Source of the DNA: Sphingomonas leidyi
GTDB lineage: Bacteria > Pseudomonadota > Alphaproteobacteria > Sphingomonadales > Sphingomonadaceae
NCBI RefSeq assembly: GCF_011761945.1
Contig: NZ_JAASQV010000002.1
Span: 124,001 to 188,000 of the forward strand
Direction of reading: 5' to 3'
Length of the DNA: 64,000 bases
This document shows, piece by piece, positions 23,674-32,023 of this stretch. The notes beneath the pieces were generated by a model. It was given only the letters and a program-made list of their open reading frames with translations. It was not told where the DNA came from and searched no databases. The position numbers were made by a program, and so were the translations under genes. The stretch's first letter is position 1; every line of letters starts with the position of its first letter.

Positions 23674-24275
23674 CGGAATGCTCCCGGTCCCGCCAAGGCA
23701 ATGGCCCGTTCCACCACCGCCTCGAGCATCGCGGGCGTCAGCCGCCCGGTATTCTGGTTGTAGCGCGAGCAGTGATAGCTATCGACCAGCCACTGGCCGC
23801 GATGCAGGCGGTGCTCGGCGCCATGGGCGAAGCGCACCTTGGGCAGCTTGCCGCCCATCGCCTTGACCGCCGACTGATGCGCGATCTGGCCGAGCGCGAG
23901 CACCACCGGCGCCCGGAGCTCCGCCGCCAGGAAGGGCCGGCAGGCATGGATTTCGGCGGGCTCGGGCTTGTTCTCGGGCGGCAGGCAGCGGACTGCGTTG
24001 AGGATCACCACGCCCCTGGGTTCGCCCTTCTCGGCCAGCCCGAACTTCTCCAGCGTCGCGAACAGCAGCGCGCCCGAATCGTCGCCGGTAAAGGCGCGGC
24101 CGGTGCGGTTCGCGCCATGCTTGCCGGGTGCCAGGCCGACGATCGCGATCGGCGCATCGGGATCGCCCAGCGCGGGCACCGGCGCATTCCACCAGTCGGG
24201 ATGTTCGGCGCGCAATTGTTCGCGCAGCGTGACGAGGCGCGGGCAGAGCGGGCAATCGCGGCTTGGCTGGAGCAT
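23670..24275 (-). CDS. Family 5 (UDGb-type) uracil-DNA glycosylase
   Basis: A 201-residue DNA-repair glycosylase. The family 5 motif A reads GLAPGKHGANRTGRAFTGD, and motif B is SYHCSRYNQNTGRL near residue 170. Iron-sulfur cluster cysteines appear as C8-P-L-C11, VRCLPPENKP and SYHCSRY. It removes uracil and related deaminated bases. ATG 24275 is preferred to the longer frame, because the cluster motif then begins at residue 8, as in relatives. It diverges from folK with only 23 bases between starts. Confidence 0.9.
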   Translation of the reverse strand: MLQPSRDCPLCPRLVTLREQLRAEHPDWWNAPVPALGDPDAPIAIVGLAPGKHGANRTGRAFTGDDSGALLFATLEKFGLAEKGEPRGVVILNAVRCLPPENKPEPAEIHACRPFLAAELRAPVVLALGQIAHQSAVKAMGGKLPKVRFAHGAEHRLHRGQWLVDSYHCSRYNQNTGRLTPAMLEAVVERAIALAGPGAFR

Positions 24276-24298
24276 CCCCGCGCGATAGGCCGCCCGGC

Positions 24299-24766
24299 AT
24301 GGCGAGGACAAGCTATGCCATCGCGATCGGATCGAACCGGCGGGGTCGCCATGGCAGCCCGGCGCGGGAAGTCGCGGCGGCGATCGACGCGCTGGGCGGC
24401 GTCACCGCCGTCTCCCCGATCCTGCACACGCCGCCGCTCGGCCCCTCGAAGCGCCGCTTCGCCAACGCCGTCGCGCTGATCGAGAGCGACGAGCCGCCCC
24501 CCGCCCTGCTCCGCCGGCTGAAGGCGCTCGAGCGCGGCTTCGGCCGGCGGCGGGGGCGGAACTGGGGCGCGCGGGTGATCGATCTCGACATCATATTGTG
24601 GTCGGGCGGCAGCTGGGGCGAGCCGGCGCTCACCGTGCCCCATCGCCTGTTCCGCGGCCGCGAATTCGTGCTGGCGCCGCTCGCCCGGGTCGCGGCGGAC
24701 TGGCGCGATCCGGTGACCGGGCTTAGCGTGCGCCAGCTCGCGGCACGATTGCGGAGGAAACGATGA
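24299..24766 (+). CDS. folK: 2-amino-4-hydroxy-6-hydroxymethyldihydropteridine pyrophosphokinase
   Basis: A 155-residue HPPK that transfers pyrophosphate from ATP to the pterin in folate synthesis. Motifs seen are AIAIGSNRRG (N-terminus), FANAVALIESD, and RNWGARVIDLDIILW with the catalytic D-x-D, then VPHRLFRGREFVLAPLARV. A longer in-frame start 36 bases upstream is less likely. The downstream SnoaL-like gene begins inside its stop codon. Confidence 0.93.
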   Translation: MARTSYAIAIGSNRRGRHGSPAREVAAAIDALGGVTAVSPILHTPPLGPSKRRFANAVALIESDEPPPALLRRLKALERGFGRRRGRNWGARVIDLDIILWSGGSWGEPALTVPHRLFRGREFVLAPLARVAADWRDPVTGLSVRQLAARLRRKR

Positions 24767-25167
24767 TCTGGGCGTTGCTGGCGCTGGCCGATCCCGATCC
24801 GGGCCTGGTCGCCTTTGCCGATGCGTTCGACCGGGCGCAGCTGCGCCAGGATCGCGCGGCGATGGAGGCGATGATCGCGGACGACCTGGTCTATATCGAC
24901 GGCTCGGGCAGGCGACAGGGCAAGCAGGCGTTCATCGATGGCTGGATGACGCCGGGCGACCGCTATGATCCGCTCGTGCTGACCGACCGGGTGATCGTGT
25001 CGCTCGGGCCGGATGCCGGCGTGGCCAATGCCGAGACGGTGCTGGGCGGCATCTCGGGCGGGCGGCGCTTCTCCAGCCATTTCCGCTTCGCCGACACGTT
25101 CCGCAGGACGAACGGCCGCTGGCAGGTCGCGCATGTTCAAGTGACGCGGATCGAAGCGCGACGTTGA
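24763..25167 (+). CDS. SnoaL/DUF4440-like protein of unknown function
   Basis: A 134-residue protein with the NTF2-like fold pattern: helix LVAFADAFDRAQLRQDRAAMEAMIADDLVYIDGSG, then strands ending RRTNGRWQVAHVQVTRIEARR. Members act as small-molecule isomerases, lyases or binding proteins. No catalytic set is recognised here. The ATG overlaps the folK stop by four bases, implying coupled translation but not necessarily shared function. Confidence 0.75.
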   Translation: MIWALLALADPDPGLVAFADAFDRAQLRQDRAAMEAMIADDLVYIDGSGRRQGKQAFIDGWMTPGDRYDPLVLTDRVIVSLGPDAGVANAETVLGGISGGRRFSSHFRFADTFRRTNGRWQVAHVQVTRIEARR

Positions 25168-25204
25168 CCCGCCCGGCCGGCCCGCCTAGGGGCGACGCTG
25201 GTGT

Positions 25205-25280
25205 GGGTCCGTAGCTCAGTCGGTAGAGCAAGCGACTTTTAATCGAGAGGTCCCGGGTTCGAATCCCGGCGGACCCACCA
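25205..25280 (+). tRNA. tRNA-Lys (anticodon TTT)
   Basis: A 76-base cloverleaf with acceptor arms GGGTCCG/CGGACCC, D-arm GCTC...GAGC, anticodon loop CTTTTAA (anticodon TTT, lysine), T-arm CCGGG-TTCGAAT-CCCGG, and an encoded CCA end. The anticodon stem AGCGA/TCGAG has only three Watson-Crick pairs next to the loop. Its two outer positions are G-A and A-G mismatches. It lies 38 bases after the SnoaL-like gene and about ten bases before a cobalamin riboswitch. Confidence 0.96.
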
Positions 25281-25290
25281 CCGAATGATC

Positions 25291-25492
25291 GCGCCGGTGC
25301 CCCGGAAGGGGCTTAAACGGGAATGCGGTGCGGACGGGCCTTCCGTCCAATTCCGCGGCTGTCCCTGCAACTGTAAGCGGCGAGCGCGATGCACTTGCTC
25401 CCCGATTCGAGGGAGCGGCCACTGGATCGCCGATCCGGGAAGGCCGTGCATCGTGCCCTGACCCGCGAGCCAGGAGACCTGCCGGCGCAACG
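25291..25492 (+). promoter_or_regulatory. Cobalamin (B12) riboswitch 1
   Basis: The conserved core reads GCTGTCCCTGCAACTGTAAG, followed by CGGCGAGC, then GCCACTGG, CGGGAAGGC, and the 3' B12 box GAGCCAGGAGACCTGCC. Spacing and order match AdoCbl riboswitches. It precedes btuB and the cobO-btuFCD convoy, so cobalamin should switch these genes off. Confidence 0.95.
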
Positions 25493-25668
25493 GTCGCTCT
25501 TGCCCTGGTCCAGGGGATGGCCAAGGCACGGTATCTCTCCGTCTGAGCGACGACCAAGCGGCCGGGGCCGCTTCGGTGCCGTGCGACGGGCAAGTGCCCG
25601 CCCGTCGCCCGCATCGGCCGTTCGCGGCGGGCCCCGCCCTCGTTGCACGGGCGCAGGGGGGACTACCC

Positions 25669-27609
25669 ATGTTGAAGACCAGTTTCGTCTCGCTGATCGC
25701 GATCGCCGCCGCTCTGCCGGCCCATGCGCAGGACGCCGACCAGGCCACCGATCCGCAGGACGCGATCATCGTCACTGCCTCGCGCTCGGGCGACGGCGTC
25801 GCGCTCAAGGACCTGCCCGCCTCGGCCACGGTGATCGACGCGGAAGCGCTCGACCAGCGCCAGACGCGCATCGTCTCCGACGTGCTGCGCGACGTGCCCG
25901 GCGTCGCGGTCAGCCGCATCGGCGCGATCGGCGGCCAGACTCAGCTGCGCATCCGCGGCAGCGAGGCCAATCACGTCCTCGTCCTGATCGACGGGATCGA
26001 GGCGGCCGACCCCTATTATGGCGAATATGACCTCGGCACGCTGATCGCCGATCCGTCCGCGCGGATCGAAGTGCTGCGCGGCCAGCAATCGTCGCTCTAC
26101 GGATCGGATGCGATCGGCGGCGTGGTCAACTACATCACGCTCTCGGGCCGCGAGGCGCCGGGCTATGGCGCACGGGCCGAAGGCGGCTCGTTCGGCACCT
26201 TCAGCGGCGCCGCCCGCGCGGCCGGCGCTTCGGACGCGCTGGACTATGCGGTCTCGGGCAGCTGGTATCACACCAAGGGCTATCCGACGGCGCGGGGCGG
26301 CACGCGCGACATCGGCTCGGACAGCGTCGGCGCCAGCGCCAAGCTGGGCTGGGCCCCCGCTGCCAACCTGAAGGTCACCGGCGTGCTGCGCTACAGCCAT
26401 ACCGATGCCGAGACCAACAACAGCGAGAGCAATCCGGCGAGCCCGCGCTTCGGCTATACGGTCGACAGCCCGGGCGTGCGCTTCACCAACGAAGCGTTCT
26501 ACGGTCTGCTCAGCGCCGAACTGACCGCGCTCGACGGCCGCTGGACCAACACGCTTTCCGGCCAGTTCGCCGACACCACCCGCACCGGCTACAAGCCGAG
26601 CGGGATCGACTATGGCGACAAGGGCCAGCGCTACAAGGGCTCGTTCGTGTCGAGCTTCCGCTTCGGCACCGACGCGATCACCCACCGGCTGACCGCCGCG
26701 GTCGACTGGGAGCGCGAGCAGTTCCGCAACACCACGCCGGGCACGGGCTCGCCCTATGACGCCTTTCGCGGCCGCCGCAGCACCGACAATCTCGGCCTGG
26801 TCGGCCAATATGAGCTGACCGCCGGCGATTTCACCGGCGGCGCCTCGGTGCGGCACGACGACAACAACCGCTTCGCCGACGCGACCACCTGGCGCGTCCA
26901 GGCCGGCTATCGCCTGCCGACCGACACGCGCGTCCACGCCGCCTATGGCACCGGCGTGAAGAATCCGGGCTATTACGAGCTCTTCGGCTTCTCCAGCGGC
27001 ACCTATATCGGCAATCCGAACCTCAAGCCGGAACGATCCGCGGGCTGGGAAGCCGGGATCGAGCAGAGCTTCTGGGACGGCAAGGCGACGATCGGCGCGA
27101 CCTATTTCGATTCGAAGCTGACCGACGAGATCTACATCGCCTATCCCGCGCCGACCTACACGGCGACGCCCGGCAACCGCACCACCGATTCCAAGCAGCA
27201 CGGCGTCGAGGTGACCGCCAGCCTGCGCCCGATCCGCCAGCTCCGGATCGACGCGGCCTATACCCATCTGAAGGCGACCGAGGACGGCGTCACCGAAGTT
27301 CGCCGCCCGGGCGACATGGCCAGCGTCAACGCCACGCTGTTCAGCAAGGACGAGCGTTTCTCGACCACGCTGACCATACGCTACAACGGCCGGATGGACG
27401 ACCTGGCCTATATCGACCCAAGCTATGTGCCGGTGCGCGTCTCGCTCAAGCCCTTCACGCTGGTGAACCTCAACGCGCAGTACAAGCTGAGCGACCGCTT
27501 CTCGGTATTCGGGCGCGTCGAGAACCTGTTCGACGTGAAGTATGAGGAAGTGTTCAGCTTCGCGACGCCGGGCGCCGCCGCCTATGGCGGCGTGCGCGTC
27601 GCCTTCTGA
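25669..27609 (+). CDS. btuB: TonB-dependent vitamin B12 receptor (BtuB-like)
   Basis: A 646-residue outer-membrane receptor. It has a signal peptide (MLKTSFVSLIAIAAALPAHAQ), TonB box DAIIVTAS (about residue 29), a plug with DLPASATVIDAEAL and LVLIDGIEAADPYYGEYD, and a 22-strand-type barrel ending AAYGGVRVAF. A BtuB assignment rests on the B12 riboswitch immediately upstream and on the cobO and btuFCD genes that follow. ATG 25669 begins the signal peptide and has a GGGGGG-rich ribosome binding site. The earlier in-frame start lies inside the leader. Confidence 0.93.
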   Translation: MLKTSFVSLIAIAAALPAHAQDADQATDPQDAIIVTASRSGDGVALKDLPASATVIDAEALDQRQTRIVSDVLRDVPGVAVSRIGAIGGQTQLRIRGSEANHVLVLIDGIEAADPYYGEYDLGTLIADPSARIEVLRGQQSSLYGSDAIGGVVNYITLSGREAPGYGARAEGGSFGTFSGAARAAGASDALDYAVSGSWYHTKGYPTARGGTRDIGSDSVGASAKLGWAPAANLKVTGVLRYSHTDAETNNSESNPASPRFGYTVDSPGVRFTNEAFYGLLSAELTALDGRWTNTLSGQFADTTRTGYKPSGIDYGDKGQRYKGSFVSSFRFGTDAITHRLTAAVDWEREQFRNTTPGTGSPYDAFRGRRSTDNLGLVGQYELTAGDFTGGASVRHDDNNRFADATTWRVQAGYRLPTDTRVHAAYGTGVKNPGYYELFGFSSGTYIGNPNLKPERSAGWEAGIEQSFWDGKATIGATYFDSKLTDEIYIAYPAPTYTATPGNRTTDSKQHGVEVTASLRPIRQLRIDAAYTHLKATEDGVTEVRRPGDMASVNATLFSKDERFSTTLTIRYNGRMDDLAYIDPSYVPVRVSLKPFTLVNLNAQYKLSDRFSVFGRVENLFDVKYEEVFSFATPGAAAYGGVRVAF

Positions 27610-27628
27610 AGCAAAGGGGGAAGCGGCC

Positions 27629-28237
27629 GTGAAGCAGCGCACCGACGAAGAACACAATGCCAAGATGAGGAAGGTCCAGGCGGCCCAGGCGAAGAAGCTC
27701 GCCACCAAGACGGTGGAGAAGGGCCTGGTCATCGTCCATACCGGGCCGGGCAAGGGCAAGACCTCCGCCGCGCTCGGCATGGCGGTGCGCGCGATCGGGC
27801 ACGGCATGAAGGTGGGCATGGTCCAGTTCGTGAAGGGCGCCATGGCCACCGGCGAGAAGGCGGTGTTCGACCGCTTCCCCGACCTGATCGCGTTCAAGCC
27901 GATGGGCGAAGGCTTCACCTGGGACACCCAGGACCGCGCGCGCGACATCGCCGTGGCGCGCGAAGCCTGGGAAGAAGTGAAGCGGATGATCGCCGATCCG
28001 GACTATGCGATGGTGATCGCCGACGAGCTCAACATCGTGCTGCGCTACGACTATCTGCCGACGGACGAAGTGCTCGCGGCGCTGGCCGCCAAGCCGGCGA
28101 TGAAGCACGTGATCATCACCGGCCGCAACGCGCCCCAGGCGCTGATCGACGCGGCCGACCTCGTCACCGAGATGGCCCAGGTGAAGCACCCCTTTCGCGA
28201 GCAGAACGTCAGGGCGCAGGCGGGAATCGAGTTCTGA
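27629..28237 (+). CDS. cobO: Cob(I)yrinic acid a,c-diamide adenosyltransferase
   Basis: A 202-residue CobA/CobO/BtuR-type enzyme that adds the 5'-deoxyadenosyl group to reduced corrinoid. It has P-loop GPGKGKTS (39-46), VGMVQFVKGA, FTWDTQDRARD, VIADELNIVLRYDYLP and the C-terminal EMAQVKHPFREQ. GTG 27629 is taken as the start because AAAGGGGG lies eight bases upstream and the reading frame before it overlaps btuB. It is the second gene of the riboswitch-controlled convoy, 19 bases after btuB. Confidence 0.95.
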   Translation: MKQRTDEEHNAKMRKVQAAQAKKLATKTVEKGLVIVHTGPGKGKTSAALGMAVRAIGHGMKVGMVQFVKGAMATGEKAVFDRFPDLIAFKPMGEGFTWDTQDRARDIAVAREAWEEVKRMIADPDYAMVIADELNIVLRYDYLPTDEVLAALAAKPAMKHVIITGRNAPQALIDAADLVTEMAQVKHPFREQNVRAQAGIEF

Positions 28238-28264
28238 TGATCGGTCCCAGCGCTCACCTACATC

Positions 28265-28362
28265 TTCCCCGGCAAAGGCCGGGGCCCAGTTGCCACGGCA
28301 TTCGAGAGGCTCTCTCGGTTCACCAACTGCGCCGACGCCGGGCGCCGGCCTTCGCCGGGGAA
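28265..28362. repeat. REPIN-like doublet inside the btu convoy
   Basis: Arms of 23 bases (28265-28287 and 28340-28362, two mismatches) face each other. Each contains a CCCCGGC...GCCGGGG hairpin, and a GAGAG/CTCTC repeat lies between them. It separates cobO from btuF and could reduce read-through into the ABC transporter genes. Confidence 0.7.
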
Positions 28363-28379
28363 CGGGAAGGCTCTTTCTG

Positions 28380-29249
28380 ATGGCTTCCCGCATCAGAATC
28401 GCAGCGCTCGGCCTACCACTGCTTGCTTTGGGTGGCGCAATCTCGTGGGCGAGCACCGGCGCGCCCACACCGCCATCGGCGGGCAAGCCGAAGCGGATCG
28501 TCTCGATCAACCTGTGCGCCGACCAGCTCGTCCTCGCGCTCGCCGATCGCGAGCAGATCGCCGGGGTGACCCGCAACGCCACCGATGCCGAGATGTCGGG
28601 CGAGGCGGCGAAGGCGCGCGGGCTGCCGGTGCTGAAGAATTCGGCCGAGCAGATCCTCGCGATCGATCCCGACCTGATCATCGGCATGCCGGCCAGCCGC
28701 AGCGCGCCGATGCGCGCACTGAAGGGCCATTCCTACAACCTGCTCGACCTCGAGACCGCCAACACGGTCGACGAGATCTACGTCTCGATCCGCCAGACCG
28801 CCGCGGCGGTCGGCCATCCCGAGCGCGGCGACGCGCTGGTCGCGCGCATGCAGGCGCAACTCGCCGGGATCGGCAGGCCGGGCGGCGGCAAGGTTGCCGC
28901 CTATTATCAGCGGCGCGGCTTCATGACCGGCACCGGCACGCTGATCGACGATCTGATGCGCCGCATGGGGCTGGTGAACCTGGCGGCGAAACTCGGCAAG
29001 CCGCCGCTCTCGCAGCTGAGCATCGAGGAGATGGTGGCGGCCCGGCCCGACTATCTGATCGTCGAGAGCGCTACCGACAAGGTTGCCGACCAGGGCACCG
29101 AGATGCTCCACCACCCGGCGCTGGCCGGCATTCCCCGGATCAGCATTCCCCAGGCCTGGACCGTGTGCGGCAGCCCCGCCTATGTCGACGCCGCGCGGGG
29201 GATGGCGCGGCAGCTGGCCCGTTTTCAGGATCGGACCCACGCCCGATGA
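28380..29249 (+). CDS. btuF: Corrinoid ABC transporter substrate-binding protein
   Basis: A 289-residue helical-backbone periplasmic binding protein. The signal or anchor segment MASRIRIAALGLPLLALGGA precedes KPKRIVSINLCADQLVLALADREQIAGVT and LPVLKNSAEQILAIDPDLIIG, typical of BtuF/FecB-type proteins. Assignment to corrinoids comes from the B12 riboswitch and neighbouring cobO. ATG 28380 has GGGAAGG upstream. The longer frame begins in a REP element. Its stop overlaps the btuC start by four bases. Confidence 0.88.
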   Translation: MASRIRIAALGLPLLALGGAISWASTGAPTPPSAGKPKRIVSINLCADQLVLALADREQIAGVTRNATDAEMSGEAAKARGLPVLKNSAEQILAIDPDLIIGMPASRSAPMRALKGHSYNLLDLETANTVDEIYVSIRQTAAAVGHPERGDALVARMQAQLAGIGRPGGGKVAAYYQRRGFMTGTGTLIDDLMRRMGLVNLAAKLGKPPLSQLSIEEMVAARPDYLIVESATDKVADQGTEMLHHPALAGIPRISIPQAWTVCGSPAYVDAARGMARQLARFQDRTHAR

Positions 29250-30231
29250 CGATTTCCCGCCCCTTGCTGATCGCCGGGCTGATCGCCCTCACGCTGGCCG
29301 CCGCGATCGGATCGATCCTGTTCGGGCCGGTCCATCTCTCGCTCGCGCGGATGATTGCCGCCTTCACCGGCCATGGCGACAGGATCGCCACTACCATCCT
29401 GCTCGAGCTGCGCCTGCCGCGCATGCTGCTGGGCCTGGGCGTGGGCGCGATGCTCGGCCTGGCCGGCGCCGCGCTGCAGGGCTATCTGCGCAACCCGCTC
29501 GCCGAGCCTTCGGTGCTGGGCACGTCCAACGCCGCGTCGCTCGGCGCGGTCGCCGCGCTCTATTTCGGGCTGGCCGCGCTGCACCCGGTGGTGCTGCCGG
29601 TGCTGGCGGTGCTGGGCGCGCTGCTCTCGCTGGCCGGCCTGTCGGCGCTGGCCGGCCGCTCGGAGAGCCCGCTCACGCTGATCCTCGCCGGCATCGCGAT
29701 CGCCACCCTGGCCACGGCCGGCGTCAGCCTGGCGCTCAATCTTTCGCCCAATCCCTTCGCGGCGATGGAGATCATGACCTGGCTGCTCGGCAGCCTGGAG
29801 AACCGCTCGTTCGAGCATGTCTGGATCGCCTATCCCTGCATCGCCATCGGCGGGCTGCTGCTGCTCTGGGACGGCCGCGCGCTCGATGCGCTGACCTTGG
29901 GCGAGGACGGCGCGCAGGCGCTCGGCGTCGATCTGCGGCGCACGCGCATCCGGCTGCTGCTCGGCACCGCGATCGGCGTGGGCGGCGCGGTGGCCGTGTC
30001 GGGCGCGATCGGGTTCATCGGGCTGATCGTGCCGCACCTGGTCCGCCCGCTCACCGATCGCAGCCCCTCGGCGATCCTCGTCCCCTCGGCGATCGGCGGC
30101 GCGGCGCTGCTCACCTTCGCCGATGTCGCGGTGCGGCTGATCGACACCCGGAACGAACTGAAGCTCGGCGTCGTCACGGCCTTTCTCGGCGTGCCGGTCT
30201 TCCTGATCCACCTGATGCGGGAGCGCCGGCT

Positions 30232-30238
<7 letters not shown>
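29246..30238 (+). CDS. btuC: Corrinoid ABC transporter permease
   Basis: A 330-residue FecCD-family permease with about ten membrane helices. Typical motifs are LRLPRMLLGLGVGAMLGLAG, LRNPLAEPSVLGTSNAA, and GAIGFIGLIVPHLVRPL followed by a C-terminal VTAFLGVPVFLIHLM. It should form the membrane channel with btuD and receive corrinoid from BtuF. The ATG overlaps the btuF stop by four bases and the end overlaps btuD by seven. Confidence 0.93.
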
Positions 30239-31001
<763 letters not shown>

Positions 31002-31005
<4 letters not shown>

Positions 31006-31697
31006 GCGACGACGCGGCCTTCTACCGCGACCAGGGCCATGTCGCGCTGCCGCTGTTCGATCCCGCCCTGGTGGAGACCGCCCAGGCCGACATCGCCGAG
31101 CATATCGACCGGCTCTCGCATGCCATGTACCTGCCCTTCGACAGGAGCTGCCCCGACGCGCCGCTCGCGGAGCGGCTCGACCGCATCTACGCGCACGACC
31201 GCAGCCAGGCGAACCTGCTGCGCGTGGCGATCTGCACCGATGCGCATCGCGGGCCCCGCCTCCAGGCAATCGCCAACGATCCGCGCCTGCGTGCCGAAGC
31301 CGAGCGGATCGGCGAGCGCGCGCTGGCCGGCCAGGTCGTCCGCGTCCGCGCCAGCATCGCGAGCTTTCCCGAGCATCGCCACGCCTGGCACAGCGACGTC
31401 GCCCGCGACGACGGCGTCGCCTGCGGCCAGGTCTGGACCACTGCCTGGATTCCGCTCTGCGATGCCGGCCCCGGCAATGGCGGGCTGGAGATCATCCCCG
31501 GCCGCCAGCCCGCCCCGCTCGCCAGCCAGACCGACAACGGCCTCAGGATCACCGAGGAAGCGATCGCCGGCCTGCCGCGCCTCCAGCCCGAATGCCCGGC
31601 CGGCACCGTGCTGTTCCTCGATCGCTTCACGCCGCACCGCACCCTGCCCGCCGACAGGGCGCGCTTCGCGCTTGTCGTCTGGATGAAGGCCGCCTAA
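31002..31697 (+). CDS. PhyH-family Fe(II)/2-oxoglutarate dioxygenase in the B12 uptake operon
   Basis: A 231-residue protein with a jelly-roll dioxygenase pattern. The iron triad is H130-x-D132 (AWHSDVARD) and H212 (RFTPHRTLP), with a following arginine for 2-oxoglutarate. GNGGLEIIPGRQ and GTVLFLDRF are typical of phytanoyl-CoA dioxygenase relatives. The GTG start overlaps btuD by four bases, so it is the last gene of the riboswitch-controlled convoy. PhyH proteins hydroxylate many small molecules. No link to corrinoids is established, so the substrate here is open. Confidence 0.85.
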
Positions 31698-31711
31698 GGC
31701 CACCCGCGCGA

Positions 31712-31870
31712 CAGGTTCCCCGGAGACGGGGATGAAAAGGGAACGGGACAATCCCGGCTGCCCCTGCAACTGTAAGCGGCGAGCCATCGGCCTCATGCCA
31801 TTGGGTGTTGCACCCGAGAAGGCGGCCGGACCGGCAACGACCCGCGAGCCAGGAGACCTGCCCGTCGCGG
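31712..31870 (+). promoter_or_regulatory. Cobalamin (B12) riboswitch 2
   Basis: The core CTGCCCCTGCAACTGTAAG is followed by CGGCGAGC, GCCATTGG, GAGAAGGC and the B12 box GAGCCAGGAGACCTGCC. It is more compact than the first copy. It begins about 15 bases after the PhyH stop and precedes the second btuB and the whole cob gene series. Confidence 0.94.
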
Positions 31871-32023
31871 TCGTCTTTCGTGCGGACAGGGTGTGCCGGG
31901 CGGACGGGGGTGAACCCGAGCGACGACAAGGTTGGCCGCGTGCGTGCGCGGACGATGTCGTTCGCCCCTGGCGGCAGCGGCGTCGGCCTTGCACGGATGC
32001 GGCGTCGTCATGGGTTGCACGCA

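Noticed and set aside
25205..25280. tRNA-Lys as an integration site of a mobile element carrying the B12 island
   Set aside because: There is no integrase, no repeated tRNA 3' end further along, and no change in base composition was noticed across the island.
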